The notes beneath the pieces are model-generated. The model was not told where the DNA came from, searched no databases, and worked only from the letters and a program-made list of their open reading frames with translations. Below, piece by piece: positions 56,861 to 64,000 of a stretch of 64,000 nt of DNA (position 1 is the stretch's first letter; each line of letters begins with the position of its first letter). The stretch spans positions 1-64,000 of the forward strand of contig NZ_FPAT01000008.1 of NCBI RefSeq assembly GCF_900116555.1, read 5' to 3'. This stretch comes from Actinopolyspora lacussalsi subsp. righensis. GTDB lineage: Bacteria; Actinomycetota; Actinomycetes; Mycobacteriales; Pseudonocardiaceae. The position numbers were made by a program, and so were the translations under genes.

Positions 56861-57441
56861 CCGACGGGGTCGATTCCGACCAACAGCTCGACGAGCGCGT
56901 CCGCGACGACAGCGCACTGCTCATGGCGGCCAGGAACGGCGACACCTCGGCGTTCGACTCCCTCGTTCGCACGCACACCGACAAGCTCTACCGGGTGGCA
57001 CTGCGGATCGTGGGCGATCCGGCGGAGGCGGAGGACGCCGTGCAGGACGCCTGGGTCTCCGCCTGGCGCTCGCTGGCCACGTTTCGCGGTGACTCCGCCG
57101 CGTCGACGTGGCTCTACCGGGTGGTCACCAACGCGGCGCTGAGCCAGGTCCGCAAACGGCGCCCCACGGTTCCGCTGGACCCGACCGACGAATCCATGAC
57201 CCCGGTGGGGAATACGGGGAACCCGGAGGGAACGGCCTTACGCGAGGAGGAGACCAGACTAGTGCACGCGGCGATATCCCGCCTCGAACCCTCCCAACGA
57301 CTGCCACTGGTGCTGCGTGAGCTCGAGGGGATGAATTACGAGGAGGTCGCCGAAGTGCTGGAGGTGAACGTCACCGCGCTGCGGTCTCGGCTCCACCGGG
57401 CACGTCTGGCACTGTTGGCCGAATTGAAGGAGGTGCCTTGA
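56857..57441 (+). CDS. ECF sigma factor
   Basis: 194 residues. Region 2 (FDSLVRTHTDKLYRVALRIVGDPAEAEDAVQDAWVSAWRSLATFRG) and region 4 (AISRLEPSQRLPLVLRELEGMNYEEVAEVLEVNVTALRSRLHRARLALLAEL). GTG overlaps the RibD-like stop (GTGA) and its own stop overlaps the next gene start (TTGA), so it is coupled on both sides. It likely directs transcription of the Asp23 cluster that follows and is held by the next protein. Confidence 0.9.
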   Translation: MTDGVDSDQQLDERVRDDSALLMAARNGDTSAFDSLVRTHTDKLYRVALRIVGDPAEAEDAVQDAWVSAWRSLATFRGDSAASTWLYRVVTNAALSQVRKRRPTVPLDPTDESMTPVGNTGNPEGTALREEETRLVHAAISRLEPSQRLPLVLRELEGMNYEEVAEVLEVNVTALRSRLHRARLALLAELKEVP

Positions 57442-58037
57442 ACGAAGAGAGCTTCGCTTCGGATCGGCGCCTGCCCTGCGGTCAACGTGTCGGCGAGCTG
57501 ATCGGATATCACCTGGACGGTGTACCCCCGGAATTCGAGGAGCACCTGCGGGACTGTCCGCACTGTCGGGCGGAGCTGGCGGAGATATCCCGGCGCTGGC
57601 AACCGGTGCGACGACTGGCGGGGAGTCACGCGGTTCCCTCGAACGACCTGGTGGACCGAACGCTGACCACCCTGCGCGGACTGCGCGACAGGCACGGTGG
57701 TCAACCGCTGGAACTGTCACAGGAGCACGGCAAACTGCTCATCCAGGCAGCGGCGGCGCTGAGCCTGACGCGACGGCTGAGTGCGGAGGTCCTGGACGAC
57801 TTCTCCGGCATGGCGGTGCGCTCGTGCCTGATGGCGGACGAGGCGGTGCGCGTCGATGTGGTGGCCGCCTACCCGACGGCCGCTCACGAATTCCTGCCCG
57901 AGATCCGTCGCAGGCTGGTGGCCGCGCTGCACGGCTATCTCGGCGCGGGCACCCCGGATGTCTCCGTACGACTGGCCGATGTCGTTCCGCCGTGGGACGG
58001 AACCGGGGAAGAAACTGACAGTCCCCCAATCGGGTGA
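57438..58037 (+). CDS. Zinc-type anti-sigma factor with Asp23-like C-terminal domain
   Basis: 199 residues. N-terminal zinc-associated anti-sigma motif H36-x3-C40-PH-C43 in a short helical domain (about 10-60). The C-terminal half (about 110-195: LTRRLSAEVLDDFSGMAVRSCLMADEAVRVDVVAAYPTAAHEFLPEIRRRLVAALHGYLGAGTPDVSVRLADV) has the strand-helix-strand layout of Asp23/Gls24 domains. No membrane helix, so it is a cytosolic anti-sigma factor. TTG start coupled to the sigma gene stop. A direct contact with the downstream Asp23 proteins could serve as the signal. Confidence 0.8.
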   Translation: MNEESFASDRRLPCGQRVGELIGYHLDGVPPEFEEHLRDCPHCRAELAEISRRWQPVRRLAGSHAVPSNDLVDRTLTTLRGLRDRHGGQPLELSQEHGKLLIQAAAALSLTRRLSAEVLDDFSGMAVRSCLMADEAVRVDVVAAYPTAAHEFLPEIRRRLVAALHGYLGAGTPDVSVRLADVVPPWDGTGEETDSPPIG

Positions 58038-58159
58038 TAACACGTATCGAGCCGGAAGACCGCGGCACGAATTAGCATCTGATCGGGTACCAGTCCACAC
58101 CGACCAGCCCCGTCATAGCTCGGAAGGCAGGGCGACCGGTGTTTCCGAAAGGAGTCGGC

Positions 58160-58699
58160 ATGACGCAGTCGGGCAGCAGCTCCACCCGTTCGAGCAAGTC
58201 GGAGTCCACGCAGTCGGAACAGCCGGGCGGCACGGACGTGACCGGTATCCCGGAGTCCCGTTCGCCGGACACACCCGCGCGCCTGGCGGATGACACCTCG
58301 CAGGGCAGGACCAGCATCTCCTCCTCGGTGGTGCAGAAGATCGCCGGAATCGCCGCGCGGGAGATCTCCGGGGTGTACTCGATGGGTGGCGGCGTGTCAC
58401 GCGCTTTCGGTGCCCTGCGGGAACGCATCCCCGGCGGCACCGGGAGTTCGAACGTTTCGGGCGTGCAGGTGGAGGTAGGGGAACGCCAGACCGCGATCGA
58501 CCTGGACATCGTCGTGGAGTATGGTGCCGCGATCGTGGATCTCGCCCGTGCGGTACGCCGCAATGTGATCCACAGTGTGGAACGCATGTGCGGCTTGGAG
58601 GTGACCGAGGTCAACATCTCGGTCAACGACATCCACCTCCCCTCCGAGGACGAGGAGGAGACCACCCAGCAGAACGGGACGGGATCACGAGTGCAGTGA
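58160..58699 (+). CDS. Asp23/Gls24 family envelope stress protein 1
   Basis: 179 residues. A disordered Ser/Thr/Glu-rich N-terminus (1-55) then the Asp23 domain: TSISSSVVQKIAGIAAREISGVYSMGGGVSR and QVEVGERQTAIDLDIVVEYGAAIVDLARAVRRNVIHSVERMCGLEVTEVNISVNDIHLP. In Staphylococcus Asp23 coats the membrane through AmaP; a similar anchor gene lies 2 kb on. ATG 58160 with AAAGGAG five bases ahead. Confidence 0.9.
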   Translation: MTQSGSSSTRSSKSESTQSEQPGGTDVTGIPESRSPDTPARLADDTSQGRTSISSSVVQKIAGIAAREISGVYSMGGGVSRAFGALRERIPGGTGSSNVSGVQVEVGERQTAIDLDIVVEYGAAIVDLARAVRRNVIHSVERMCGLEVTEVNISVNDIHLPSEDEEETTQQNGTGSRVQ

Positions 58700-58785
58700 C
58701 CGGCTGAGCGGTGACTCTGCCCGGTGTCCCCGTCCGAGGACGTTGTGCGTCCCGAACCACGCCACGACAGCACGGGAGCACGAGG

Positions 58786-59139
58786 ATGACCACGGAGAAC
58801 GAGACCGCACGGGAGCACGAGCACGTCGCCGAACGGATAGCGGCAGCGGCCCTCGAACACCCCTGTGTGGTCCGGCTGGACGGCGGGGAACACGGAATCG
58901 TCGCCACCCACCTGCCCGGGCGACGGGTGACCGGCGTCCGAACCACGGTGGACACCGGCGACGCGACCGAGGTGTGTGTCGTGCTGCTGCTGCGACGTCC
59001 CGTTCCCGAGCTCGTGACCGAGATCCGGGAGAGGATACGCGAAGTGACCGGTGAAACGATGATCGACGTGACCGTCGCGGACGTGCTGGCACCGGAACAC
59101 GAACCGGAGTCGAACCACGGGACGGGTGAGGCGAGGTGA
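58786..59139 (+). CDS. Asp23-like small protein
   Basis: 117 residues. HVAERIAAAALEHPCVVRLDGGEHGIVATHLPGRRVTGVRTTVD and CVVLLLRRPVPELVTEIRERIREVTGETMIDVTVADVL have the domain layout of the Asp23 family without its usual glycine-rich front. ATG 58786 has GAGG close by. Its stop overlaps the next gene start. Confidence 0.65.
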   Translation: MTTENETAREHEHVAERIAAAALEHPCVVRLDGGEHGIVATHLPGRRVTGVRTTVDTGDATEVCVVLLLRRPVPELVTEIRERIREVTGETMIDVTVADVLAPEHEPESNHGTGEAR

Positions 59140-59468
59140 TCGGTTCGCGCCGGGATGCGGATTCGCATCGGGGTTCGGATTCGCGCCGCGCCCCGGATGA
59201 CGCCAGGGAAGCGCGGCTCCGGCTGCGGGAGTTCGTACGTGCGAACCATCCCGACGTCGGTGGTGATCCCGAAGTCTTCGCCGCCGGTGTCGCGGAACTA
59301 CAGTCGGCACGGGACGGAGTGTGCTCGCCGAGCGAACCACCGACTCCCCTGCCCGGCGAACGGGGAGACGGACCGGTGGTGCTCGTGCGTCGGCACGGTC
59401 TGCGCGGGCTGCTGGCCCGGATACGGGAATGGCGAGCACGCCGCGGGCGCGGGCCGCGAGTCGTATGA
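59136..59468 (+). CDS. Small basic protein with J-domain-like HPD motif
   Basis: 110 residues. REFVRANHPDVGGDPEVFAAGVAELQSAR (about 31-59) looks like helices II-III of a DnaJ J-domain: the invariant H38-P39-D40 followed by VGGDPEVF, which is common in DnaJ. Helix I and IV are missing or diverged, and the C-terminus is Arg-rich. GTG coupled to the previous stop. It may recruit DnaK to the Asp23 proteins, or the motif may be a chance likeness. Confidence 0.6.
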   Translation: MIGSRRDADSHRGSDSRRAPDDAREARLRLREFVRANHPDVGGDPEVFAAGVAELQSARDGVCSPSEPPTPLPGERGDGPVVLVRRHGLRGLLARIREWRARRGRGPRVV

Positions 59469-59531
59469 CCGCGGCGGTCACGTACCGAACGAACACACGC
59501 CGGCTCGCGGGACGAATAGGAAGGTTGTGCC

Positions 59532-59711
59532 ATGAACGCGACACAGACCGGTTTGATCGCCGGGCTGATTCTCGGCGTAGCGGTTACCACTGGTGGTTTC
59601 ACCGCCTTTCTGATCACGTTGGCGGTCGGTCTGATCGGCTTCGTGGTGGGCCGGTTCGTGGACGGCGACATGGAGTTCGGTGACCTGTTCGGACGGGGTA
59701 AGGACCGGTGA
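59532..59711 (+). CDS. Small membrane protein (DUF2273-like)
   Basis: 59 residues: MNATQTGLIAGLILGVAVTT and TAFLITLAVGLIGFVVGRFVDGD give two short hydrophobic segments, then GDLFGRGKDR. DUF2273 proteins of this size accompany Asp23 genes in Firmicutes and actinobacteria. ATG 59532 with GGAAGG upstream. The stop overlaps the GTG of the next gene. Confidence 0.75.
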   Translation: MNATQTGLIAGLILGVAVTTGGFTAFLITLAVGLIGFVVGRFVDGDMEFGDLFGRGKDR

Positions 59712-60130
59712 CCGGGACAGTGGGCACCGCCGAGAGCGCCACCGAGAGCGCCGCGACGACACGTTCCGAGCACGGCGGTATCACCGAGCCGTCGGAGCGC
59801 GGTGGACTGCGGATCGACCGGGGAGTGTTGCGCAGAATCGCCGAACACGCGGCGGACTCCGTGCCGAACTGTGTCCGGATGCGACGACGCGTGGCGGGAC
59901 TCGGTACGGGCGAGCACGGAGCGACGGCACGGTTGGCCGGTCCGGAGCGACAGTTGCGGATACGTCTGGACCTCGCGCTGCGTTATCCGGCACCGATCGC
60001 CGAGACCGTGAGCGCCGTTCGCGAACGGGTGCGCACCGAGCTGGAACGCATGGCGGACTGCCGGGTCGCCACGGTGGACGTCACGGTCACCGCGCTGGTG
60101 CCACACCCCACCGCCCCGCGAGTGGAGTAG
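59708..60130 (+). CDS. Asp23/Gls24 family envelope stress protein 2
   Basis: 140 residues. GGLRIDRGVLRRIAEHAADSVPNCVRMRRRVAGLGTG and IRLDLALRYPAPIAETVSAVRERVRTELERMADCRVATVDVTVTALVP match the Asp23 fold. GTG coupled to the small membrane gene. Shorter and more basic than the first Asp23 copy of the cluster, so the two may form a mixed lattice. Confidence 0.8.
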   Translation: MTGTVGTAESATESAATTRSEHGGITEPSERGGLRIDRGVLRRIAEHAADSVPNCVRMRRRVAGLGTGEHGATARLAGPERQLRIRLDLALRYPAPIAETVSAVRERVRTELERMADCRVATVDVTVTALVPHPTAPRVE

Positions 60131-60158
60131 CCGCTCCCACTGGAAGGACTGCCGACCG

Positions 60159-60692
60159 ATGCGTGCGTTCGTTCGAATCCTCACCACGCTGTTGGGACTG
60201 CTGTTCCTGGCCGCTGGTCTGCTGCTGGTGATCGAAGCGGTACGAGCCGCCGTCTCCACCGGTGCGGATCCGCTGCTGGTGGATCGTGCCACCCTGCGAG
60301 ACGAACTGGCCGGAGTCTCCTGGCGGGACACGCTGGTGCGAACGGGGGCGGCCGTCACCGCCGTGCTCGGCCTGCTGCTGATTTTCGTGGCCGCCCGGGC
60401 CGGTAGGGGAGACATCAGACTGCACGACCCCGCGCCGGAGGTGGTGGTGGTCACCCGTCCTCGGTCACTCGCACGACTGGTCGGCCACCGGGTTCGGGAG
60501 CAGGACGGGGTGGCACGCGCGTCCGTGGTCGCGCGCCGCAAAGCGGTGCGGGTGAACGCGGTCAGCCAATTCACCGAGGTCGGTGACCTCGAACCCAGGC
60601 TGCGGGATACCGCGCGTGCCGCGACGGAGGAACTGCCGCTGGTCACGCCCCCGAAGGTCTCGGTCGTGGTCAAACCGGCGAAGCAGCGATGA
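60159..60692 (+). CDS. DUF6286-like membrane protein of the Asp23 cluster
   Basis: 177 residues. Two N-terminal helices (RILTTLLGLLFLAAGLLLVIEAV and TGAAVTAVLGLLLIFVAARAG) and a soluble C-terminal half with RPRSLARLVGHRVREQDGVARASVVARRKAVRVNAVSQF, an Asp23-like repeat of strand and helix. Likely anchors Asp23 proteins to the membrane together with the next gene. ATG 60159. Confidence 0.75.
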   Translation: MRAFVRILTTLLGLLFLAAGLLLVIEAVRAAVSTGADPLLVDRATLRDELAGVSWRDTLVRTGAAVTAVLGLLLIFVAARAGRGDIRLHDPAPEVVVVTRPRSLARLVGHRVREQDGVARASVVARRKAVRVNAVSQFTEVGDLEPRLRDTARAATEELPLVTPPKVSVVVKPAKQR

Positions 60693-60716
60693 TCACAAGG
60701 CTGTCGAGGAGCGATC

Positions 60717-61343
60717 ATGGCGGTTGAGCAGTCGAGCACACCGCGACACACCGAGCGGACCGCGAACCGGCTGGGACGCTCGCTGACCTTCGAGCGGACG
60801 ATCGTTCACGTGGTCGGGACGCTGGCGGTGCTGGCGGGTGCGCTGACACTACTGGTGGGCTCGGGTGTCCTCGGGGTGTACCGGGCGGACCGCCCGGTAC
60901 TGGACCCGCTGCTGGAGCGGTGGATCCGGGACAATCCCCGGTTGAGCCTCACGGCGGTGGCCGTGCTGGGCGTGCTGCTGGTGCTGCTGGGACTCTGGTG
61001 GCTGATCCACGCGTTGCGTCCGGAGAACCGTCCGGACATCCACATCGGCGGCGGTGCCACGGGAACCACCTCGCTCACCGGGACGGCGTTCACGGACGCG
61101 GTGCGGACCGACGCGCGCGAGGTCAGCGGGGTGACCCGAGCACGGGTGCGTACCACCGGCACCGCCGAGAACCCCGGACTGCGGATGGTGCTGTCGTTGC
61201 AGCACGGCACCGACGTCCGTCAGGTCTGGGAGGAACTGGACGAGAAGGTGCTCTCCCGAGCCCGCGAGGCGCTCCGTGTCGAGACGCTGCCGACCGTTGT
61301 CCGGCTGAACCTGGACAGCTCACCGGCGCAACGCGTGCGGTGA
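60717..61343 (+). CDS. amaP: AmaP-like alkaline shock membrane anchor protein
   Basis: 208 residues. Helices at about 26-52 (TIVHVVGTLAVLAGALTLLVGSGVLGV) and 78-102 (SLTAVAVLGVLLVLLGLWWLIHAL), then a soluble DUF2953/Asp23-like part (TSLTGTAFTDAVRTDAREVSGVTRARVRTTG). In Staphylococcus aureus AmaP tethers Asp23 to the membrane; the same job is likely here. ATG 60717. Last gene of the cluster. Confidence 0.78.
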   Translation: MAVEQSSTPRHTERTANRLGRSLTFERTIVHVVGTLAVLAGALTLLVGSGVLGVYRADRPVLDPLLERWIRDNPRLSLTAVAVLGVLLVLLGLWWLIHALRPENRPDIHIGGGATGTTSLTGTAFTDAVRTDAREVSGVTRARVRTTGTAENPGLRMVLSLQHGTDVRQVWEELDEKVLSRAREALRVETLPTVVRLNLDSSPAQRVR

Positions 61344-61356
61344 GCTGTCCCGACGC

Positions 61357-62262
61357 TCAAGCTCGTCCACCACCGCGAGTCGCTCCGATCGAGGCGAGCA
61401 CCACGCACAGCACCGCGAGCCACTGTCCCGCGCCGAGCGCCTCCCGCAGCACCACCAGCCCGGCCAGGGCTGCCACGGCGGGCTCCAGACTCATCAGCAC
61501 CCCGAAGACTCGCGGCGGGATGCGGCGCAGCGCCTCCAGCTCCAGTGAGTAGGGCACGACGGAGGACATCAGGGCGACCACCAGCCCCACGGCCAGCACG
61601 TGCGGATCGAGCAGTGCGGTGTTCGACTCGACCACCCCGAACGGGAGCACCAGCACCGCGCCGACCGCCATCCCGACGGCGAGCCCGCCCCCGCCCGTGG
61701 TGCGGTCACCGAGTTTGGCCCCCATCAGGATGTAGCCCGCCCAGAACACCGCCGCCAGCAGCGCGAAGGCGACCCCCAGCGGATCGAGTCCGCCCTCCAC
61801 GCGGGAGAGCAGCAGGACGCCGGTGGCGGCGAGCAGCGCCCAGACCACGTCTAGCTTGCGACGGGAACCGAAAACCGCGACCGACAGCGGCCCCAGGAAC
61901 TCGATGGTGACGGCGATACCCAGCGGAATCCGCTCGAAAGCGTGGTAAATGCTGGTGTTCATCCCGGCGAGCATCGCGCCGTATCCGGCGACGACCAAAA
62001 AGGTCCTGCGGTCCATCCGCAACGCGGGACGCCACACCAGCAGCAGCACCAGCGCGGCGAAGGTGAGTCGGATCGCGCTCACGCCGAACGCACCGGCCAT
62101 GGCGAACAGCTGCTTGGCGAAGGCGGCACCGACCTGCAGACTGATCATGCCGGTGACCACGAGCACGGGAGGGGGCACGGCTCCGAAAGCACGGGTGGCC
62201 AGCGCGCCGAACCGCCCGTCGGGATGCCGCCCGGCTGACGATGCCTCGTCCAGTTGTGCCAC
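61357..62262 (-). CDS. EamA family transporter (RhtA/threonine-homoserine exporter-like)
   Basis: 301 residues, ten helices in two EamA repeats: VVTGMISLQVGAAFAKQLFAMAGAFGVSAIRLTFAALVLL...GIAVTIEFLGPLSVAVFGS and LLAAVFWAGYILMGAKLG...PYSLELEALRRIPPRVFGVLMSLEPAVAALAGLVVLREALGAGQW. This repeat wording is that of the RhtA group, exporters of threonine and homoserine. GTG 62262 gives the usual size; the open frame continues upstream with a non-conserved Arg/Ser-rich stretch. Confidence 0.83.
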   Translation of the reverse strand: MAQLDEASSAGRHPDGRFGALATRAFGAVPPPVLVVTGMISLQVGAAFAKQLFAMAGAFGVSAIRLTFAALVLLLVWRPALRMDRRTFLVVAGYGAMLAGMNTSIYHAFERIPLGIAVTIEFLGPLSVAVFGSRRKLDVVWALLAATGVLLLSRVEGGLDPLGVAFALLAAVFWAGYILMGAKLGDRTTGGGGLAVGMAVGAVLVLPFGVVESNTALLDPHVLAVGLVVALMSSVVPYSLELEALRRIPPRVFGVLMSLEPAVAALAGLVVLREALGAGQWLAVLCVVLASIGATRGGGRA

Positions 62263-62613
62263 GGTCGCGTTCCATTCCTGTCCGAATCGATGCTGCACGG
62301 ATCGACGACGTTCGCCACCACCGGTGTCCGCGCGGGTGCCCGTCTCGCGGGACACGGGGAACTCCCGTTCCGCCTCGGTGGTGCTGTCCCCGCTGCCGGG
62401 AAGTAAGAAGCGCCACGAGCGGTGGGGGCCGTCGGTACTGCCGGAGGACCGGCCGGACGGCAGACTACTGCAACACCGCCCTACCGGTACCACCGACATG
62501 ACCGCCGCGACCGTTCACCCACTTCTCACACCGACCGTGCGATGATTCCCGGAGTGCACAGGGGAGGGAAGGCGCCCGTCCGAGTCAGCACACCGCGCCG
62601 AGAAGGAGTTCAC

Positions 62614-64000
62614 GTGCCGCGCGTCATCGGCAGAGTCGGTGTCATCCTGCTGCTTCTGGTGCTCACGGCGTGTTCCGCGGGACCGTCCGACCGTCCGGCC
62701 GTGGCCTATCGGGACGACGGGAACTCCGGTGCGCGAACCCCGCGGAACTCCGAGCCACGAACCGTGCCGCCGCTGGGGCCGTCGAGCCACAACGCGCTGG
62801 ACTGGTCGGACTGCACCGCCGCGACCAGGAGTGAGCTGGATTCGAGCCACTCCCCCGGTGACATGCGGTTCTCGTGCGCGAACCTGCTGACCAACACCGA
62901 TCCCCCCGGGGCCATGCGCGGTGGCACCACGCGGATCGCGCTGCTGACCGCCGGATCCGGTGATGTCCCACTGGTGGTGGTCAACGACATCCGCGGCGCA
63001 CCGGGAACAACCTCCGCCGCGCGCCTCGCCACGCGGCTGCCCGAGCGGATGCTGCGCGAGTTCAGGATCATCGGAATGGACCGCCGGGGTACCGGGGATT
63101 CCGATCCGGCGAACTGCGTACCCGAACGGGAACGCGAGGCCATCACCCGGTTCGACTCGCGAGCGACCGACGACGCGGCGTTGGACAGGTTGTTGGAATC
63201 GGTGCGTACGGCCAGCCAGAAGTGCCTGTTGGAGCTGGAGCGACGAGCTCAGACCTACGACACGCGCCACGCTTCGAACGACCTGGAGGAACTGCGGCTG
63301 CAACTCGGCGTCCCCCGGCTGCACGCCATCGGACGTGGCGAGGGGTCGCGCGTGTTGAGCGTCTACGCACGTGACCGTCCGAGCAACGTGGGCAGGATGG
63401 TCTTCGACGGTGCCCCGGATCCGACGCTGAAAACCCTGGCGCAGCTGAAACGGCGCGCCGACGGCGCCGAGCGGACCTTCGACGTGTTCGCCGCGAGGTG
63501 CCGCGACTCCGAGGAGTGCGCGCTGGGGGAATCGCCGAGGCAACGGCTGGACTCGCTCATCGAACGCACTCGCGGCCAGGCCCTTCCGACGGACGGAGCG
63601 CCGCTCACCTCGGGGGAACTGACCAGAGCGGTGCTGCACGGTCTGGGGAACCGGGACGACTGGCCCCGGTTGACGCGGGCCATCGCGGCGGCTGAGGACG
63701 GCGACGGCAGCGCGCTGGCGGGCTTCGTCCGGGACTCCGAGGTCGGGGCCGATCGGCTGGGACAGCGCATGGTGACACGCTGCAACGACACGATGTCGCG
63801 GCTTCCGCCGGAGCGAGCGCGCGACATCGCCGAGGAGTGGGTCGACAGCAGGCCACTGTTCGGCGGTGTGTTCGCACAACGACTGATCAGGTGCTCGACA
63901 TGGCCCAGACCGCAACAGGCGATGCCTTCACCAGGCAACGGCCGACTGCCGCGCATACCGGTGATAGCCACCGAGAACGATCCCCTGACCCCCGCGACCG
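62614..64000 (+). CDS. TAP-like alpha/beta hydrolase lipoprotein, nucleophile replaced (partial)
   Basis: 462 residues visible; the gene runs off the window. A lipoprotein signal (VPRVIGRVGVILLLLVLTAC, lipobox LTAC, Cys20) and the tripeptidyl aminopeptidase-like fold: DWSDC, VVVNDIRGAPGTTS, FRIIGMDRRGTGDSDPANC and the C-terminal IPVIATENDPLTPAT that supplies the acid. The nucleophile elbow, usually GxSxG, reads G240-R-G242-E-G244 with GGC (Gly) where Ser is expected, so it is probably not an active serine hydrolase. GTG with AAGGAG six bases ahead. The His region is cut off. Confidence 0.75.
   Translation, partial: MPRVIGRVGVILLLLVLTACSAGPSDRPAVAYRDDGNSGARTPRNSEPRTVPPLGPSSHNALDWSDCTAATRSELDSSHSPGDMRFSCANLLTNTDPPGAMRGGTTRIALLTAGSGDVPLVVVNDIRGAPGTTSAARLATRLPERMLREFRIIGMDRRGTGDSDPANCVPEREREAITRFDSRATDDAALDRLLESVRTASQKCLLELERRAQTYDTRHASNDLEELRLQLGVPRLHAIGRGEGSRVLSVYARDRPSNVGRMVFDGAPDPTLKTLAQLKRRADGAERTFDVFAARCRDSEECALGESPRQRLDSLIERTRGQALPTDGAPLTSGELTRAVLHGLGNRDDWPRLTRAIAAAEDGDGSALAGFVRDSEVGADRLGQRMVTRCNDTMSRLPPERARDIAEEWVDSRPLFGGVFAQRLIRCSTWPRPQQAMPSPGNGRLPRIPVIATENDPLTPAT

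Noticed and set aside
62515-63915. 466-residue minus-strand frame at the right end
   Set aside because: Antisense to the lipoprotein hydrolase, which has a signal peptide, lipobox and family motifs.

Overview
The window is a chromosomal stretch of a high-GC Gram-positive actinomycete. Several genes point to a mycelial, sporulating, mycothiol-using member of the Actinobacteria: an SsgA/SsgB-like sporulation protein, a mycothiol-dependent formaldehyde dehydrogenase, a phosphatidylinositol-phosphate synthase, a 10-methyl fatty acid gene pair, two PF04672-type SAM methyltransferases, and mycobacterial-like gene orders (thrS-HIT-pgsA; zapE/ribD-like as in Rv2670c-Rv2671; pruC/pruA/pruB as in Rv1186c-Rv1188). 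A Pseudonocardiales or Actinopolyspora-like host is a reasonable guess from memory, not a proven one. No CRISPR array, insertion sequence, rRNA operon or prophage is visible.

Layout. 1-0.9 kb: three overlapping small genes of unknown function, possibly the tail of an accessory element. 1.2-5.4 kb: phospholipid and translation block (pgsA-like, yceI, HIT, thrS). 5.6-8.6 kb: a PAS-GGDEF-degenerate EAL protein with a PF04672 methyltransferase. 9.0-12 kb: FprA-type reductase behind a probable iron box, then a lipase-maturation-factor-like membrane protein. 12.0-12.3 kb: a decayed small gene. 12.3-15.0 kb: tmsB/tmsA-like pair for 10-methyl fatty acids. 15.1-16.5 kb: class III cyclase and universal stress protein. 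16.8-21.3 kb: proline catabolism (PucR regulator, pruA, pruB). 21.5-23.3 kb: BenE-type transporter and a divergent XRE-cupin regulator. 23.4-25.8 kb: tRNA-Gly, -Cys and -Val(GAC), an SsgB-like gene, a PGPGW membrane protein, and tRNA-Val(CAC).

26.4-36.5 kb is mixed housekeeping: a holin-like membrane protein, an F420-type LLM oxidoreductase, a D-2-hydroxyacid dehydrogenase, a DUF952-cupin fusion, a Gfo/Idh oxidoreductase, a NarL/DesK two-component pair, and a metallo-beta-lactamase fold hydrolase with MscR. 36.7-38.8 kb: second PF04672 methyltransferase, convergent with an MFS transporter. 38.9-43.3 kb: a glutarate/glutaryl-CoA degradation module (GCDH, family III CoA transferase, GntR regulator, 3-hydroxyacyl-CoA dehydrogenase). 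43.5-50.7 kb: a stress-flavoured block (alpha/beta hydrolase, acidic DUF5709-like protein, class C-type serine hydrolase, DUF2795, an Rv2629/Balon-like protein, DJ-1/PfpI, Bcp peroxiredoxin, L-2-hydroxyglutarate oxidase). 50.8-56.9 kb: Ser/Thr kinase, secreted GDSL esterase, ornithine aminotransferase, ZapE, RibD-like reductase.

56.9-61.3 kb is the most coherent system: an ECF sigma factor, a zinc-type anti-sigma factor with an Asp23-like C-terminus, two Asp23/Gls24 proteins, small accessory proteins including one with a J-domain-like HPD motif, and two membrane-anchor proteins. It looks like a self-contained envelope stress regulon. The window closes with an EamA exporter and a lipoprotein of the TAP-like hydrolase family, cut by the window edge, whose nucleophile serine position reads glycine.
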